NCBI RefSeq assembly: GCF_003429005.1
Contig: NZ_QVQV01000007.1
Location: 434,001-498,000 of the forward strand
From: Paraburkholderia sp. DHOC27
GTDB taxonomy: Bacteria; Pseudomonadota; Gammaproteobacteria; Burkholderiales; Burkholderiaceae
Length of the DNA: 64,000 nucleotides
Direction: 5' to 3'
The notes below the pieces were generated by a model. The model searched no databases. It worked only from the letters and a program-made list of their open reading frames with translations, and had not been told where the DNA came from. The translations under genes were made by a program, and so were the position numbers. Shown here piece after piece: positions 45,872-55,321 of the stretch; the first letter of the stretch is position 1, and each line of letters begins with the position of its first letter.

Positions 45872-46612
45872 TTACACCGGTACGGTCGGCTCTTCGTACA
45901 GCACGCCGTCACGCAGACGCATCGTGCGGTCGCAGCGCGCCGCGAGATCCGGATCGTGCGTGACGATCACGAAACTGGTGTCGAAGGTGCGCGACAGTTC
46001 CAGCATCAGGTTGAACACCGTATCCGCCGTGCCGCCGTCCAGGTTGCCCGTGGGTTCGTCCGCCAGCACGCAGGCCGGATTGGTCACCAGCGCGCGCGCA
46101 ATCGCCACGCGCTGCCGTTCGCCGCCGGACAACTCGCCCGGACGATGCTTCGCGCGGTGTGCAAGACCGACGCGTTCGAGCGTGGCGAGCGCCGTGCGGC
46201 GTGCTTCATCTGTGGGAACACGGCGAATCCGCAGCGGCATCGCGACGTTGTCGAGTGCGGTGAATTCCGCGAGCAGATGGTGAAACTGATAGACGAAACC
46301 CAGCGCGCGATTACGCAGATCGTTGCGCTCACGCTCGGAGAGTTTGGTGAACGGTTTGCCCAGCACTGAGACCTGACCCGCGCTCGGATCGTCGAGGCCA
46401 CCGAGTACGTGCAGCAGCGTGCTCTTGCCCGAGCCCGACGCGCCGACGATGGCGAGCTTCTCGCCACGACGCACCGAGAGTTGCGTGTTGTTGAGCACCT
46501 GCACGTTCAGGCCGCCCTGAATGAACGACTTCGAGATGCCGGTGGCTTCGAGGACGTACGGATGCAGCGCGCCATCCTGACCCACCGCTTTGGATTCCAG
46601 ACGATCATTCAT
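45872..46612 (-). CDS. lolD: LolD, ATPase of the lipoprotein-releasing transporter
   Basis: This 246-residue ABC ATPase has Walker A GASGSGKSTLL, signature LSGGERQRVAIARAL and Walker B CVLADEPTGNLDGGT. The segment FQ-loop equivalent FVYQFHHLLAEFTALDNVAM is the LolD motif. It powers extraction of lipoproteins from the inner membrane to LolA. It overlaps the upstream permease gene by 8 bases, indicating coupled synthesis. A 25-residue N-terminal extension precedes the usual start. Confidence 0.95.
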   Translation of the reverse strand: MNDRLESKAVGQDGALHPYVLEATGISKSFIQGGLNVQVLNNTQLSVRRGEKLAIVGASGSGKSTLLHVLGGLDDPSAGQVSVLGKPFTKLSERERNDLRNRALGFVYQFHHLLAEFTALDNVAMPLRIRRVPTDEARRTALATLERVGLAHRAKHRPGELSGGERQRVAIARALVTNPACVLADEPTGNLDGGTADTVFNLMLELSRTFDTSFVIVTHDPDLAARCDRTMRLRDGVLYEEPTVPV

Positions 46613-47858
46613 AACGCAGCGCCTCCGCAGGACGGACCTTCGCGCCGCGCCAGCTCGGATAGAGCGTAGCCAGCGACGCCAGCACGAACGCGATCACACC
46701 GATCTTGATCACGTCGCCCGGCACCAGTTCCGATGGCAGCTCGCTGATGAAGTACACCGAGGGCGGCAGGAATTGCACACCCAACAGATGCTCGATCATC
46801 GGCACGAGCCACGGAATGCTCCACGCAATCAGACAGCCCAGCGCCACACCGGTCGCCGTGCCGATAAAGCCGATCGTCACACCCTGCACGACGAAAATCT
46901 TCATGATCGAGCCCGGCTGCGCACCGAGCGTGCGCAGGATGGCGATGTCCGCCTGCTTGTTGGTCACTGTCATCACCAACGACGACACCAGATTGAACGC
47001 CGCCACCGCGATGATCAGCGTCAGGATAATGAACATCATGCGTTTTTCGATCTGCACCGCCGAGAACCAGGTTTTGTTCTGCTGGGTCCAGTCGCGAATG
47101 TAAAGATCACCGGAAAGCGTGCGCGCGAGTTGATGCGCGACCTCCGGCGCCCGCTGCATGTCTTTCAGACGCAGCCGCACGCCCGTGGGCGCCGGCAGCC
47201 GGAACAGCACCTGCGCGTCCTGAATGTTGATCAGCGCGAGCGTACTGTCGTATTCGTAGTGGCCGGACTCGAAGATGCCCACCACCGTGAACTGCTTCAG
47301 ACGCGGCAGCATCCCGGCTGGCGTAATCGTGCCCTCCGGCGCGACGAGGGTGATCTTGTCGCCGACCATCACGCCGAGATTGGCTGCGAGATCGGTGCCG
47401 AGCACGATGCCGAATTCGCCAGGCTTCAGGTCGGTCAACTGGCCGCCCTTCATTTCCTTATAGATGTCGGACACCTGCGGTTCGAGCGCCGGATCCACGC
47501 CGCGCAACGCGACGCCGCTCACGGCGTCCTGGCGCGTGAGCAGCGCCTGCGCATCGACGTACGGCGCGGCGCCAATCACTTCCTTGTTCTGGCGCGCTTC
47601 CTTGGCCGTCAACTGCCAGTTGGGCATCGAACCGGTCGGCGAGAAGATCTCGACGTGCGCGAGCACCGACAGCATGCGGTCGCGCACTTCCTTCTGGAAG
47701 CCGTTCATCACCGAGAGCACGACGATCAGCGCCGCGACGCCCAGCGCAATGCCGGACATCGAAACGAGCGCGATGAACGAGATGAAGCCGTTGCCGGTCG
47801 TGCGTTTGCCGGCGCGCGTGTAGCGCCAGCCAATCTGCCATTCGTAGGGAAATTTCAA
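46605..47858 (-). CDS. lolC: LolC/LolE-family lipoprotein-releasing permease
   Basis: This 417-residue protein begins KFPYEWQIGWRYTRAGKRT and has one N-terminal helix, a large periplasmic domain and three C-terminal helices ending EALRYE. GDxxxLVAPEGTITPAG and TLGAQPGSIMKIFVVQG are LolC/E features. The start is TTG at 47858 with AAGGAT upstream; the frame is open further but non-conserved. Only one permease is present with lolD, so the exporter may use two copies of this subunit (LolF-type). Lipoproteins such as BamB and BamC would be its cargo. Confidence 0.93.
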   Translation of the reverse strand: MKFPYEWQIGWRYTRAGKRTTGNGFISFIALVSMSGIALGVAALIVVLSVMNGFQKEVRDRMLSVLAHVEIFSPTGSMPNWQLTAKEARQNKEVIGAAPYVDAQALLTRQDAVSGVALRGVDPALEPQVSDIYKEMKGGQLTDLKPGEFGIVLGTDLAANLGVMVGDKITLVAPEGTITPAGMLPRLKQFTVVGIFESGHYEYDSTLALINIQDAQVLFRLPAPTGVRLRLKDMQRAPEVAHQLARTLSGDLYIRDWTQQNKTWFSAVQIEKRMMFIILTLIIAVAAFNLVSSLVMTVTNKQADIAILRTLGAQPGSIMKIFVVQGVTIGFIGTATGVALGCLIAWSIPWLVPMIEHLLGVQFLPPSVYFISELPSELVPGDVIKIGVIAFVLASLATLYPSWRGAKVRPAEALRYE

Positions 47859-48296
47859 GCGAATCCTTTTCTGCGTTCTGCGATGGCATGCACTGCCACC
47901 ATGACCGGGCACTCTCCTGCCCTCTTTTAGCCCTTTTTAGAGGTCTTTTAGCCTGTTTTACGGCCTGATTGTGTTCTGATTACGTTCGTTCCTGCTGGGC
48001 GGGCTGTTTCGACCCGCTGCCGACCTTATTCGCTGGCTGCGCGGCGGAAGTCATTCGCCCCGGTGGCTTCTCAACCGCACATGCACGGCACACGCACAGG
48101 GCCCTGAGCGTTGGTGTCGGACGGCGGCAGATGGTTCCGGTGTGGCCCATGCCACGGCGCTTACCGCCCTTGCCGGCCCTTGTCCGTCCTTGGGACGGGC
48201 AATACCGGCCGCGCAGACAAACCCGGGGCAACCACAAAACCGCCGCCCCATCCATCAGCAATCAAGCGCGAAGTTTGCCATACAATGCGCAGCATC
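47859..48296. other. 438-base divergent intergenic region
   Basis: It lies between the lol permease and the RpfE-like gene. T-rich direct repeats TCTTTTAGCC / TCTTTTAGCC occur at about 47922-47955. No convincing gene is present; the lol and RpfE-recJ promoters are presumably here. Confidence 0.4.
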
Positions 48297-49433
48297 ATGC
48301 ACGCCAACCGTCTTCACCTCCTTCTGCCCTTCGCGCTGCCCGCCGCAGCCGACGCCTCCACCGCGCTGCATGGCATCGACAGCCCGGCCCTCGACCGACT
48401 GGTCGCGCGGGCCACGCTCGTCGAGCAGGTGATCGGCGAGGACTTCCAGCGCACGCTGCCGCACGAGCGCTGGGTGGCGCGCCAGTTCGGCGCCGTCCCC
48501 CGCACCGCCGCCGCAGCCGACGAAGCGCCCCTCGCCCCCTACATGTTGCGCGCCGACGGCGGCGAGCCGGGCGCCGCGATCTGGGCCTGCATCCAGCCGG
48601 TGCACGTGCGGATTGCGCATGATCATCTGGTGCTGATCGACCCCGCGGCGCTCGAACTGACCGACGCGGAAGCAGCGGCCTTGCTCGACGTGGCGCGTCC
48701 GCTGATCGAGGAACTCGGTGTGCGCATCGTCGCGCCGAAGCCGCAGCGCTGGTATCTGTCCAGTGACGCGTTCGGCACGCTCGCGGGCGCCTCGCCGCTA
48801 CGCGCGAGCGGCCGCAACATCGAAATCTGGTTGCCCCACGAAGCGCATACCGGTGAACGTTCGCGCGCCTGGATGAAGCTGCAGAACGAGGTGCAGATGG
48901 CCTGGTTCGAGCACCCGGTCAACGAAACCCGCGAAGCGCGCGGCCTGCCCGCGGTCAACTCGATCTGGTTTCATGCCCAGGGCGTTGCGCAGCCAGTGAC
49001 GAGCCCGTTTGCACGGGTCCTGTCCGACGCCGCCGCTACGCGCGGTCTGGCAATGACGGCGGGCGTCGAAACCGGTCAGCCGCCGGCTTCGTATGCAGCC
49101 TTCGCCGCCGGTGCCAAAGCGGGTATCGAAGCAGATACGAAAGCGCCGGCCGGCGCGCGCGACGGCGCGCCCTCAACTGCTGTCACGCTGGTCGAACTCG
49201 ATCCGTTTTCGGCGCCCTTCATCGAGCAGGACTGGGCCCGCTGGAACGACGCCTTCGCCGCCCTGCAGACTGACTGGTTCGCCCCGGCCCTCGCCGCGCT
49301 GGAAGCGGGGCAACTCGGCGAACTGGGCCTCACGCTGTGCGGCGACACCGGCTCCGTGACGCTCACCGTCAAGCGCGGCGATCTGCGCAAATTCTGGCGG
49401 CGGCGCGTGCTCGCCTCGCTGTTGATCGAATGA
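48297..49433 (+). CDS. rpfE: RpfE-like, cofactor-independent phosphoglycerate-mutase-like protein
   Basis: This 378-residue protein begins HANRLHLLLPFALPAAADAS, and has CIQPVHVRIAHDHLVLID, PKPQRWYLSSD, NEVQMAWFEHPVN and GLPAVNSIWFHAQG, the pattern of the RpfE family named in Xanthomonas rpf loci. The role is unknown; it was described as regulatory but resembles phosphoglycerate-mutase-like folds. The ATG at 48297 or 48285 may be used; no strong ribosome site helps. As in Xanthomonas, it precedes recJ, here 100 bases upstream. Confidence 0.78.
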   Translation: MHANRLHLLLPFALPAAADASTALHGIDSPALDRLVARATLVEQVIGEDFQRTLPHERWVARQFGAVPRTAAAADEAPLAPYMLRADGGEPGAAIWACIQPVHVRIAHDHLVLIDPAALELTDAEAAALLDVARPLIEELGVRIVAPKPQRWYLSSDAFGTLAGASPLRASGRNIEIWLPHEAHTGERSRAWMKLQNEVQMAWFEHPVNETREARGLPAVNSIWFHAQGVAQPVTSPFARVLSDAAATRGLAMTAGVETGQPPASYAAFAAGAKAGIEADTKAPAGARDGAPSTAVTLVELDPFSAPFIEQDWARWNDAFAALQTDWFAPALAALEAGQLGELGLTLCGDTGSVTLTVKRGDLRKFWRRRVLASLLIE

Positions 49434-49533
49434 TGCGCTGGCCCATGAAACCTACGATAAACCGCACCGCCCCGCTCGTGAAGCCACGCACGCTTCAGAC
49501 CACGTCCCACCCCATGATCACCGTTCTCCTCGC

Positions 49534-51240
49534 ATGACTCGAATCGTTACGCGCACCTGCTCTCCGGTCGACGCTGAAGTCCTGACCCGTCACGGGCTGC
49601 ATCCGGTGCTGGCCCGTCTGTATGCCGCGCGCGGCGTCTGTCAGCCCGATGAGATCGAAACCGGCCTCGCCCGGCTCGTGCCGCCCGCTCACCTGAAAGG
49701 TTGCGAAGACGCCGCGACGCTGCTCGCGGATGCGCTCGAGGCGCAGCGCCAGATGCTGGTCGTGGCGGATTACGATTGCGACGGCGCGACCGCCTGCGCC
49801 GTGGCCGTGCGCGGCCTGCGCATGTTCGGCGCGCGGATCGATTATCTGGTGCCGAACCGCTTTGAATACGGTTACGGCCTGACGCCCGAAATCGTGGCGC
49901 TCGCCGCACGCAGCGCGTCCGGCAAGCCGGATCTGCTGATCACGGTGGATAACGGCATCGCCAGCGTCGACGGAGTGGAGGCGGCCAACGCGTTGGGTAT
50001 CGACGTGCTGGTGACGGACCACCATCTTCCCGGCGACGAATTGCCCGCCGCCCGCGCGATCGTCAATCCGAATCAGCCGGGTTGCAGCTTCCCGAGCAAA
50101 TGCATTGCCGGAGTCGGCGTGATGTTCTACGTGCTGCTCGCGCTGCGCGCCGAACTGCGCCGCCGTGGCGCGTTCAACGACGCGCGCCCCGAGCCGCGCC
50201 TCGACGGTCTGCTCGATCTGGTCGCGCTCGGCACGGTGGCCGACGTCGTCAAGCTGGACGGCAATAACCGCGTACTGGTCGCACAAGGTTTGCAGCGTAT
50301 CCGCAAGGGCAAGATGCAGCCGGGTATCGCCGCGCTGTTTCGCGCCGCCGCGCGCGACGCCCGCAACGCCTCCGGCTTCGATCTAGGCTTTGCGCTCGGT
50401 CCGCGCCTGAACGCGGCGGGCCGGCTGTCGGACATGTCGCTGGGTATTGAATGCCTCACCACCGACGATATTGGCCGCGCGTGGGAACTCGCGCAGCAAC
50501 TCGACGCGATCAACCGCGAACGGCGCGAAATCGAAGCCGGCATGCAGCAGCAGGCGCTCGACGATCTGTCGACGATCGACCCGGCCGGTGCCGCCACCCT
50601 CACCCTCTTCAACGCCGGCTGGCATCAGGGCGTAATCGGCATCGTCGCAGGGCGGTTGAAGGAAAAATTCCACCGGCCTGCTTTCACGTTCGCGCCCGCT
50701 GACGAGACCGGCGTGCTCGTCAAAGGCTCCGGACGCTCGATCCCGGGCTTCCATCTGCGTGACGCGCTGGATCTGATCTCGAAGCGCGAACCGGGTCTGA
50801 TCGTCAAGTTCGGCGGCCACGCGATGGCCGCGGGCATGACGCTCGCCGCCGCGGATTTGCCGCGCTTTACCGCGGCGTTCGAGGTGGTGGGGCGCGAATG
50901 GCTCACCGCCGATGCGCTCGCGCGCGTCGTCGAAACCGACGGCGATCTCGAAGACGCGTATTTCACGCCGCAATTCGTCGAGATGCTCGACGCGGCCGTG
51001 TGGGGCCAGGGCTTTCCGGCGCCGGTGTTCTCCGGCGAATTCGAGGTCGCCTCGCAGGCGCTCGTGAAGGACAAGCATCTGAAGCTGCAACTGCTGCGCG
51101 GACGGCAACGCTTCAACGCGATCTGGTTCAACCATACGGACTCCTTGCCCGCACGCGCGACCATCGCCTACCGGCTCGCCAGTGACACGTGGAATGGTGT
51201 CTCCCGCGTGCAGTTGATCGTGGAGCATGCCGGGGAATAG
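49534..51240 (+). CDS. recJ: RecJ single-strand 5'-3' exonuclease
   Basis: This 568-residue DHH/DHHA1 enzyme has motif VADYDCDGATACAV at about 77-90, VTDHHLPGDELP (DHH) and the DHHA1 segment ending VKFGGHAMAAGMTL (GGH). RecJ resects DNA in recombination and mismatch repair. Length and domain order are normal. It follows the RpfE-like gene and precedes prfB; a TATAAT for prfB lies right after its stop. Confidence 0.96.
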   Translation: MTRIVTRTCSPVDAEVLTRHGLHPVLARLYAARGVCQPDEIETGLARLVPPAHLKGCEDAATLLADALEAQRQMLVVADYDCDGATACAVAVRGLRMFGARIDYLVPNRFEYGYGLTPEIVALAARSASGKPDLLITVDNGIASVDGVEAANALGIDVLVTDHHLPGDELPAARAIVNPNQPGCSFPSKCIAGVGVMFYVLLALRAELRRRGAFNDARPEPRLDGLLDLVALGTVADVVKLDGNNRVLVAQGLQRIRKGKMQPGIAALFRAAARDARNASGFDLGFALGPRLNAAGRLSDMSLGIECLTTDDIGRAWELAQQLDAINRERREIEAGMQQQALDDLSTIDPAGAATLTLFNAGWHQGVIGIVAGRLKEKFHRPAFTFAPADETGVLVKGSGRSIPGFHLRDALDLISKREPGLIVKFGGHAMAAGMTLAAADLPRFTAAFEVVGREWLTADALARVVETDGDLEDAYFTPQFVEMLDAAVWGQGFPAPVFSGEFEVASQALVKDKHLKLQLLRGRQRFNAIWFNHTDSLPARATIAYRLASDTWNGVSRVQLIVEHAGE

Positions 51241-51251
51241 CCTCGATCGGC

Positions 51252-51257
51252 TATAAT
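51252..51257 (+). promoter_or_regulatory. Candidate -10 of the prfB promoter
   Basis: A consensus TATAAT lies 33 bases before the prfB ATG and just after the recJ stop. The -35 at standard spacing is poor. Confidence 0.35.
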
Positions 51258-51289
51258 TTGCCCTTTTTACGAAGCCACAAAAGATCGAC

Positions 51290-52394
51290 ATGGAAGCGGA
51301 ACGTCTCAACGCGATCGAAGCCTCTCTGGCCGACCTGCGCCGTCGCGCGGGCGAGCTACGGGGGTATCTTTGACTACGACGACAAAGCACTGCGTCTAAT
51401 CGAAGTCAACCGGGAACTCGAAGACCCCAACGTCTGGAACGACTCGAAGCACGCCCAGGCCCTCGGCCGGGAGAAAAAGCTGCTCGACGACGTGGTCGGC
51501 AAACTCACCTCGCTCGACAACGACCTGCGCGATGCGCAAGACCTGTTCGGCATGGCGCGCGAAGAAGATGACGAGGAAACCCTCGTTGCCTGCGAAAGCG
51601 ACGCGGCGGCTCTGGAACAACGCGTGGCCGACATGGAATTCCGCCGCATGTTCTCCAACGCGGCCGATCCGAACAACGCCTTCCTCGATATTCAGGCCGG
51701 CGCCGGCGGCACCGAAGCGTGCGACTGGGCCTCGATGCTGCTGCGCCAGTACCTGCGCTACTGCGAGCGCAAGGGCTTCAAGACCGAAGTGCTGGAGCAG
51801 ACCGACGGCGACGTCGCGGGCATCAAGAACGCCACCATCAAGATCGAAGGCGAATACGCGTACGGCTTTCTGCGTACCGAAACCGGCGTGCACCGCCTCG
51901 TGCGCAAGTCGCCGTTCGATTCGTCGGGCGGCCGCCATACGTCGTTCTCGTCGGTGTTCGTGTACCCGGAGATCGACGACTCGATCGAAGTGGACATCAA
52001 CCCGGCCGATCTGCGCATCGACACCTATCGCGCGTCCGGCGCGGGCGGTCAGCACATCAACAAGACCGACTCCGCCGTGCGGATCACGCACATGCCATCG
52101 GGCATCGTCGTGCAGTGCCAGAACGACCGTTCGCAGCACCGTAACCGCGCCGAAGCCATGGCCATGCTGAAATCGCGTCTGTACGAAGCGGAAATCCGCA
52201 AGCGTCAGGCCGAGCAGGACAAGCTCGAAGCAGGCAAGACCGATGTGGGTTGGGGTCATCAGATCCGCTCGTACGTGCTGGACAACAGCCGCATCAAGGA
52301 TCTGCGCACCAACGTGGAAATCAGCAATACCAAGAGCGTGCTCGATGGCGATCTCGATCCGTTCATCAGCGCCAGCCTGAAACAGGGCATTTAA
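51290..52394 (+). CDS. prfB: Peptide chain release factor 2 with programmed +1 frameshift
   Basis: RF2 reads UGA and UAA stops. The first 27 codons (51290-51370) end at CTT TGA; a +1 shift skips the T at 51371 and continues GAC to 52394, giving 367 residues. The site CGGGGGTATCTTTGAC has the slippery CUU, the UGA C context and the upstream G-rich Shine-Dalgarno-like element known from E. coli prfB, so synthesis is autoregulated by RF2 level. The second frame has SPF (tripeptide anticodon) and GAGGQHINKTDSAV (GGQ). lysS follows, as in E. coli. Confidence 0.97.
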
Positions 52395-52482
52395 GCTTAA
52401 AGCGAGCGACCCTGAGGGGCCGCGGGCCACTGATTGATTGTGGTCCTGAAACCTCGGGGTTCCGCACGCAATAAGCACAACG

Positions 52483-52507
52483 GGCGCGGCGCTGTACGTG
52501 CCGCGCC
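52483..52507. other. GC-rich hairpin in the prfB-lysS gap
   Basis: An 8-bp perfect stem (GGCGCGGC with GCCGCGCC) around a nine-base loop, without a T-run. Its role is unknown. Confidence 0.4.
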
Positions 52508-52630
52508 AACCCTGCTTTAACGTCTGCCACTGTCCTCGCGCCGGGCTTTACGAGGCCAGCGTGACGAACCGAATGCAGTTCGCCCGCACGCCGGAACACT
52601 GGCCGTGCCAACCGAAGCCGTACTACCTGA

Positions 52631-52675
52631 GTGCGGGCCACCCGAATGCGGGCCAGCCGCATGCGGCCCAACCCA
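52631..52675. repeat. Three degenerate 15-base tandem repeats before lysS
   Basis: Units based on ATGCGGGCCAGCCGC run end to end up to 14 bases before the lysS ATG. They keep the lysS frame open upstream without looking like protein. Confidence 0.5.
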
Positions 52676-52688
52676 ACAACAGACCATC

Positions 52689-54215
52689 ATGACCGAACCG
52701 ATCCAGCCGAACGCCGTGCCCGAGGGGGACGACAACAAGATCATCGCCGAGCGCCGCGAAAAGCTGCGCGAGTTGCGTGAACAGGGCGTCGCCTATCCGA
52801 ACGACTTCCGCCCCACTCATCACGCCGGCGATCTGCAGAAGCAGTACGCGGAAACGGACAAGGAAGCGCTCGAAGCCAATCCGCTGCAAGTCGCGCTCGC
52901 CGGCCGGATGATGCTAAAGCGCGTGATGGGCAAGGCCAGCTTCGCCACCGTGCGCGACGGCTCGGGCCAGATCCAGTTCTTCATCACGCCCGCCGACGTC
53001 GGCGAAGCGACCTACGACGCCTTCAAGAAGTGGGACCTGGGCGATATCGTGGCGGCGCGCGGCGTGCTGTTCCGCACCAACAAGGGCGAACTGTCGATCC
53101 GCTGCACGGAACTGCGCCTGCTGTCGAAGTCGCTGCGTCCGTTGCCGGACAAGTTCCACGGCCTCGCCGATCAGGAAATGAAGTATCGCCAGCGCTACGT
53201 CGATCTGATCGTCACGCCGGAAACGCGCGACACCTTCATTGCGCGCACCAAGGCAATGTCGTCGATCCGCAAGTTCATGGCCGACGCCGACTTCATGGAA
53301 GTCGAAACGCCGATGCTGCACCCAATCCCCGGCGGCGCGGCAGCCAAGCCGTTCGTCACGCATCACAATGCGCTGGATATGCAGATGTTCCTGCGCATCG
53401 CGCCGGAGCTGTACCTGAAGCGGCTGGTGGTGGGCGGCTTCGAGCGCGTGTTCGAGATCAACCGGAATTTCCGTAACGAGGGCGTCTCCGTGCGCCACAA
53501 CCCGGAATTCACGATGATCGAGTTCTACGCGGCGTACACCGATTATCAGTGGCTGATGGACTTCACCGAGCAGTTGATTCGCCAGGCGGCGATCGACGCG
53601 CGCGGCACTGGCGTGATCACCTACCAGGGACGCGAACTGGATCTGTCGAAGCCGTTCCATCGTCTGACGATCAACCAGGCCATTCAAAAGTACGCGCCGC
53701 AATACACCGACGCTCAACTGGCCGACGACGCATTCCTGCGTACCGAACTGAAGAAGTTCGGCGTGGATGCTTCGCAGCCGCAGTTCCTGAACGCCGGCGT
53801 GGGCGCCCTGCAACTGGCGCTCTTCGAAGAGACGGCCGAGTCGCAACTGTGGGAGCCGACCTACATCATCGACTACCCGATCGAGGTGTCGCCGCTCGCG
53901 CGTGCGTCGGACAAGGTGGCCGGCATCACCGAGCGTTTCGAGCTGTTCATCACGGGCCGCGAGATCGCCAACGGCTTTTCGGAACTGAACGATCCGGAAG
54001 ACCAGGCCGCGCGCTTCAAGAAGCAGGTCGACCAGAAAGATGCCGGCGACGAAGAAGCGATGTTCTACGACGCCGACTACATCCGCGCGCTCGAGTACGG
54101 CATGCCGCCGGCCGGCGGCTGCGGCATCGGCATCGACCGTCTGGTCATGCTGCTCACTGACAGCCCGAGCATCCGCGACGTGATCCTGTTCCCGCATCTG
54201 CGCCGCGAAGACTGA
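52689..54215 (+). CDS. lysS: Lysyl-tRNA synthetase (class II)
   Basis: This 508-residue enzyme has an N-terminal OB-fold anticodon domain (LAGRMMLKRVMGKASFATVRD in pieces) and the class II core: motif 1 region FMEVETPMLHPIPGG, motif 2 FERVFEINRNFRNEG and motif 3 GCGIGIDRLVMLL. The frame is open upstream through a repeat, but MTEPIQPNAVPEGDDNK is the natural start. The ribosome site is weak. It follows prfB by about 290 bases and has a strong terminator. Confidence 0.97.
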   Translation: MTEPIQPNAVPEGDDNKIIAERREKLRELREQGVAYPNDFRPTHHAGDLQKQYAETDKEALEANPLQVALAGRMMLKRVMGKASFATVRDGSGQIQFFITPADVGEATYDAFKKWDLGDIVAARGVLFRTNKGELSIRCTELRLLSKSLRPLPDKFHGLADQEMKYRQRYVDLIVTPETRDTFIARTKAMSSIRKFMADADFMEVETPMLHPIPGGAAAKPFVTHHNALDMQMFLRIAPELYLKRLVVGGFERVFEINRNFRNEGVSVRHNPEFTMIEFYAAYTDYQWLMDFTEQLIRQAAIDARGTGVITYQGRELDLSKPFHRLTINQAIQKYAPQYTDAQLADDAFLRTELKKFGVDASQPQFLNAGVGALQLALFEETAESQLWEPTYIIDYPIEVSPLARASDKVAGITERFELFITGREIANGFSELNDPEDQAARFKKQVDQKDAGDEEAMFYDADYIRALEYGMPPAGGCGIGIDRLVMLLTDSPSIRDVILFPHLRRED

Positions 54216-54252
54216 GCGGTTCGAGGATTCAGCGCAGCGTGGCTGCACGATG

Positions 54253-54283
54253 AAACGCCCGGCTTTGTGCCGGGCGTTTTCAT
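54253..54283 (+). terminator. Terminator of lysS
   Basis: An 11-bp stem (54253-54263 with 54269-54279), TTTGT loop and closing T-run lie 38 bases after the lysS stop. Confidence 0.85.
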
Positions 54284-54574
54284 TGGCGGGTTCTCACTGC
54301 TACGCGCGTCGCGAACACCTGATGACTCCGCGCCTGACGATGGTTTGTAACTATCAGTAAAAGCTGCATGGGTCGGCGTGCACGATGCCTGTGCACATGC
54401 TGCGTCCATGCGGCAATCCGGTACAGCTGGACCGCGCTTTGCTACACCGTTGCTATCGGCACCTCTCGTCAAGCTTTCAGATTTGGTTACAACTTGAAAC
54501 CTTGGCCCGAACGCGCGGCCCGAGACTATGTCTTAATAATGTACAGACGACTCTGCCTCAGACGGAGATTCACC
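54284..54574. other. Leader region of the glycine-zipper gene
   Basis: No gene is seen in 291 bases. TTGTAAC near 54344 and GTTACAA near 54487 are reverse complements 140 bases apart. TTAATAAT around 54533 could be a -10. Function unassigned. Confidence 0.3.
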
Positions 54575-55321
54575 ATGAGCAACCCGAACAGCACACAACC
54601 ACGCCGGATTCACCCGCTTGTCGCGACCGCGGCAGGCGCCGTCATCATCGCCAGCCTGGCCGCCACAGCGGCCGTGACTGGTGTGTTCACGAAGGCGTCG
54701 AGCAGCAGCGCCCAGAACGATCAGACTCAGGCCGCGCAGGTGGCCACGCAACCGGCGGTGGTCGATTCTTCCCAGCCTGCCAATCCTTCGACTTATGCGC
54801 AGCAACAGCCCGCTCAACAGCAGCAGGCCCAGCAGCCCGCGCAACCGGCTGAGGCTCAGCAGCAACAGGCTCAGGCCGCGCCGTCAGCAGCGCCGCCCGC
54901 CCCTGCACCGGCTCAGCAACCGTATGTCCAGCAGCAGCCGGCGCAGAACGGCCAGTACGCGCAGCAGCCGCCGCAACAGCCGGCGTACTGCGCGAGTTGC
55001 GGGACGGTCGTGGCCATTTCGGCGGTCCGTCAGGAAGGTCATGGCACCGGCGTCGGCGCAGTTGGCGGCGCAGTGGTCGGCGGTCTGGTCGGTAACCAGT
55101 TCGGCGGCGGCGTAGGCCGTGGCGCAATGACTGTGCTGGGTGCCGTAGGCGGCGGTTTTGCGGGTAATTCGGTCGAAAAACATATCCGCAGCACCACGTC
55201 CTACTCGGTGCACGTACGCATGGAAAGCGGCAAGAACCGCTACTTCACGTATCACGATGCGCCGCCGTTCCAGCAGGGCGAACATGTGCGTATTGAAAAC
55301 GGCGCGCTGGTCGCGGGCTAA
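54575..55321 (+). CDS. Glycine-zipper (2TM/SlyB-like) envelope protein
   Basis: This 248-residue protein has an N-terminal membrane segment (LVATAAGAVIIASLAATAAVTG), a long Gln/Ala/Pro-rich linker, and a glycine-zipper domain at about 160-205 (GVGAVGGAVVGGLVGNQFGG, GAMTVLGAVGGGFAGNSVEK). A small C-terminal beta domain ends VRIENGALVAG. Relatives (SlyB/Rcp-type) are membrane or outer-membrane proteins of unclear role. ACGGAGATT precedes the ATG. A Cys pair CASC lies just before the zipper. Confidence 0.85.
   Translation: MSNPNSTQPRRIHPLVATAAGAVIIASLAATAAVTGVFTKASSSSAQNDQTQAAQVATQPAVVDSSQPANPSTYAQQQPAQQQQAQQPAQPAEAQQQQAQAAPSAAPPAPAPAQQPYVQQQPAQNGQYAQQPPQQPAYCASCGTVVAISAVRQEGHGTGVGAVGGAVVGGLVGNQFGGGVGRGAMTVLGAVGGGFAGNSVEKHIRSTTSYSVHVRMESGKNRYFTYHDAPPFQQGEHVRIENGALVAG

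Noticed and set aside
54344..54493. Inverted pair TTGTAAC / GTTACAA upstream of the glycine-zipper gene
   Set aside because: The 7-base repeats are 140 bases apart and no known regulator fits; likely chance.
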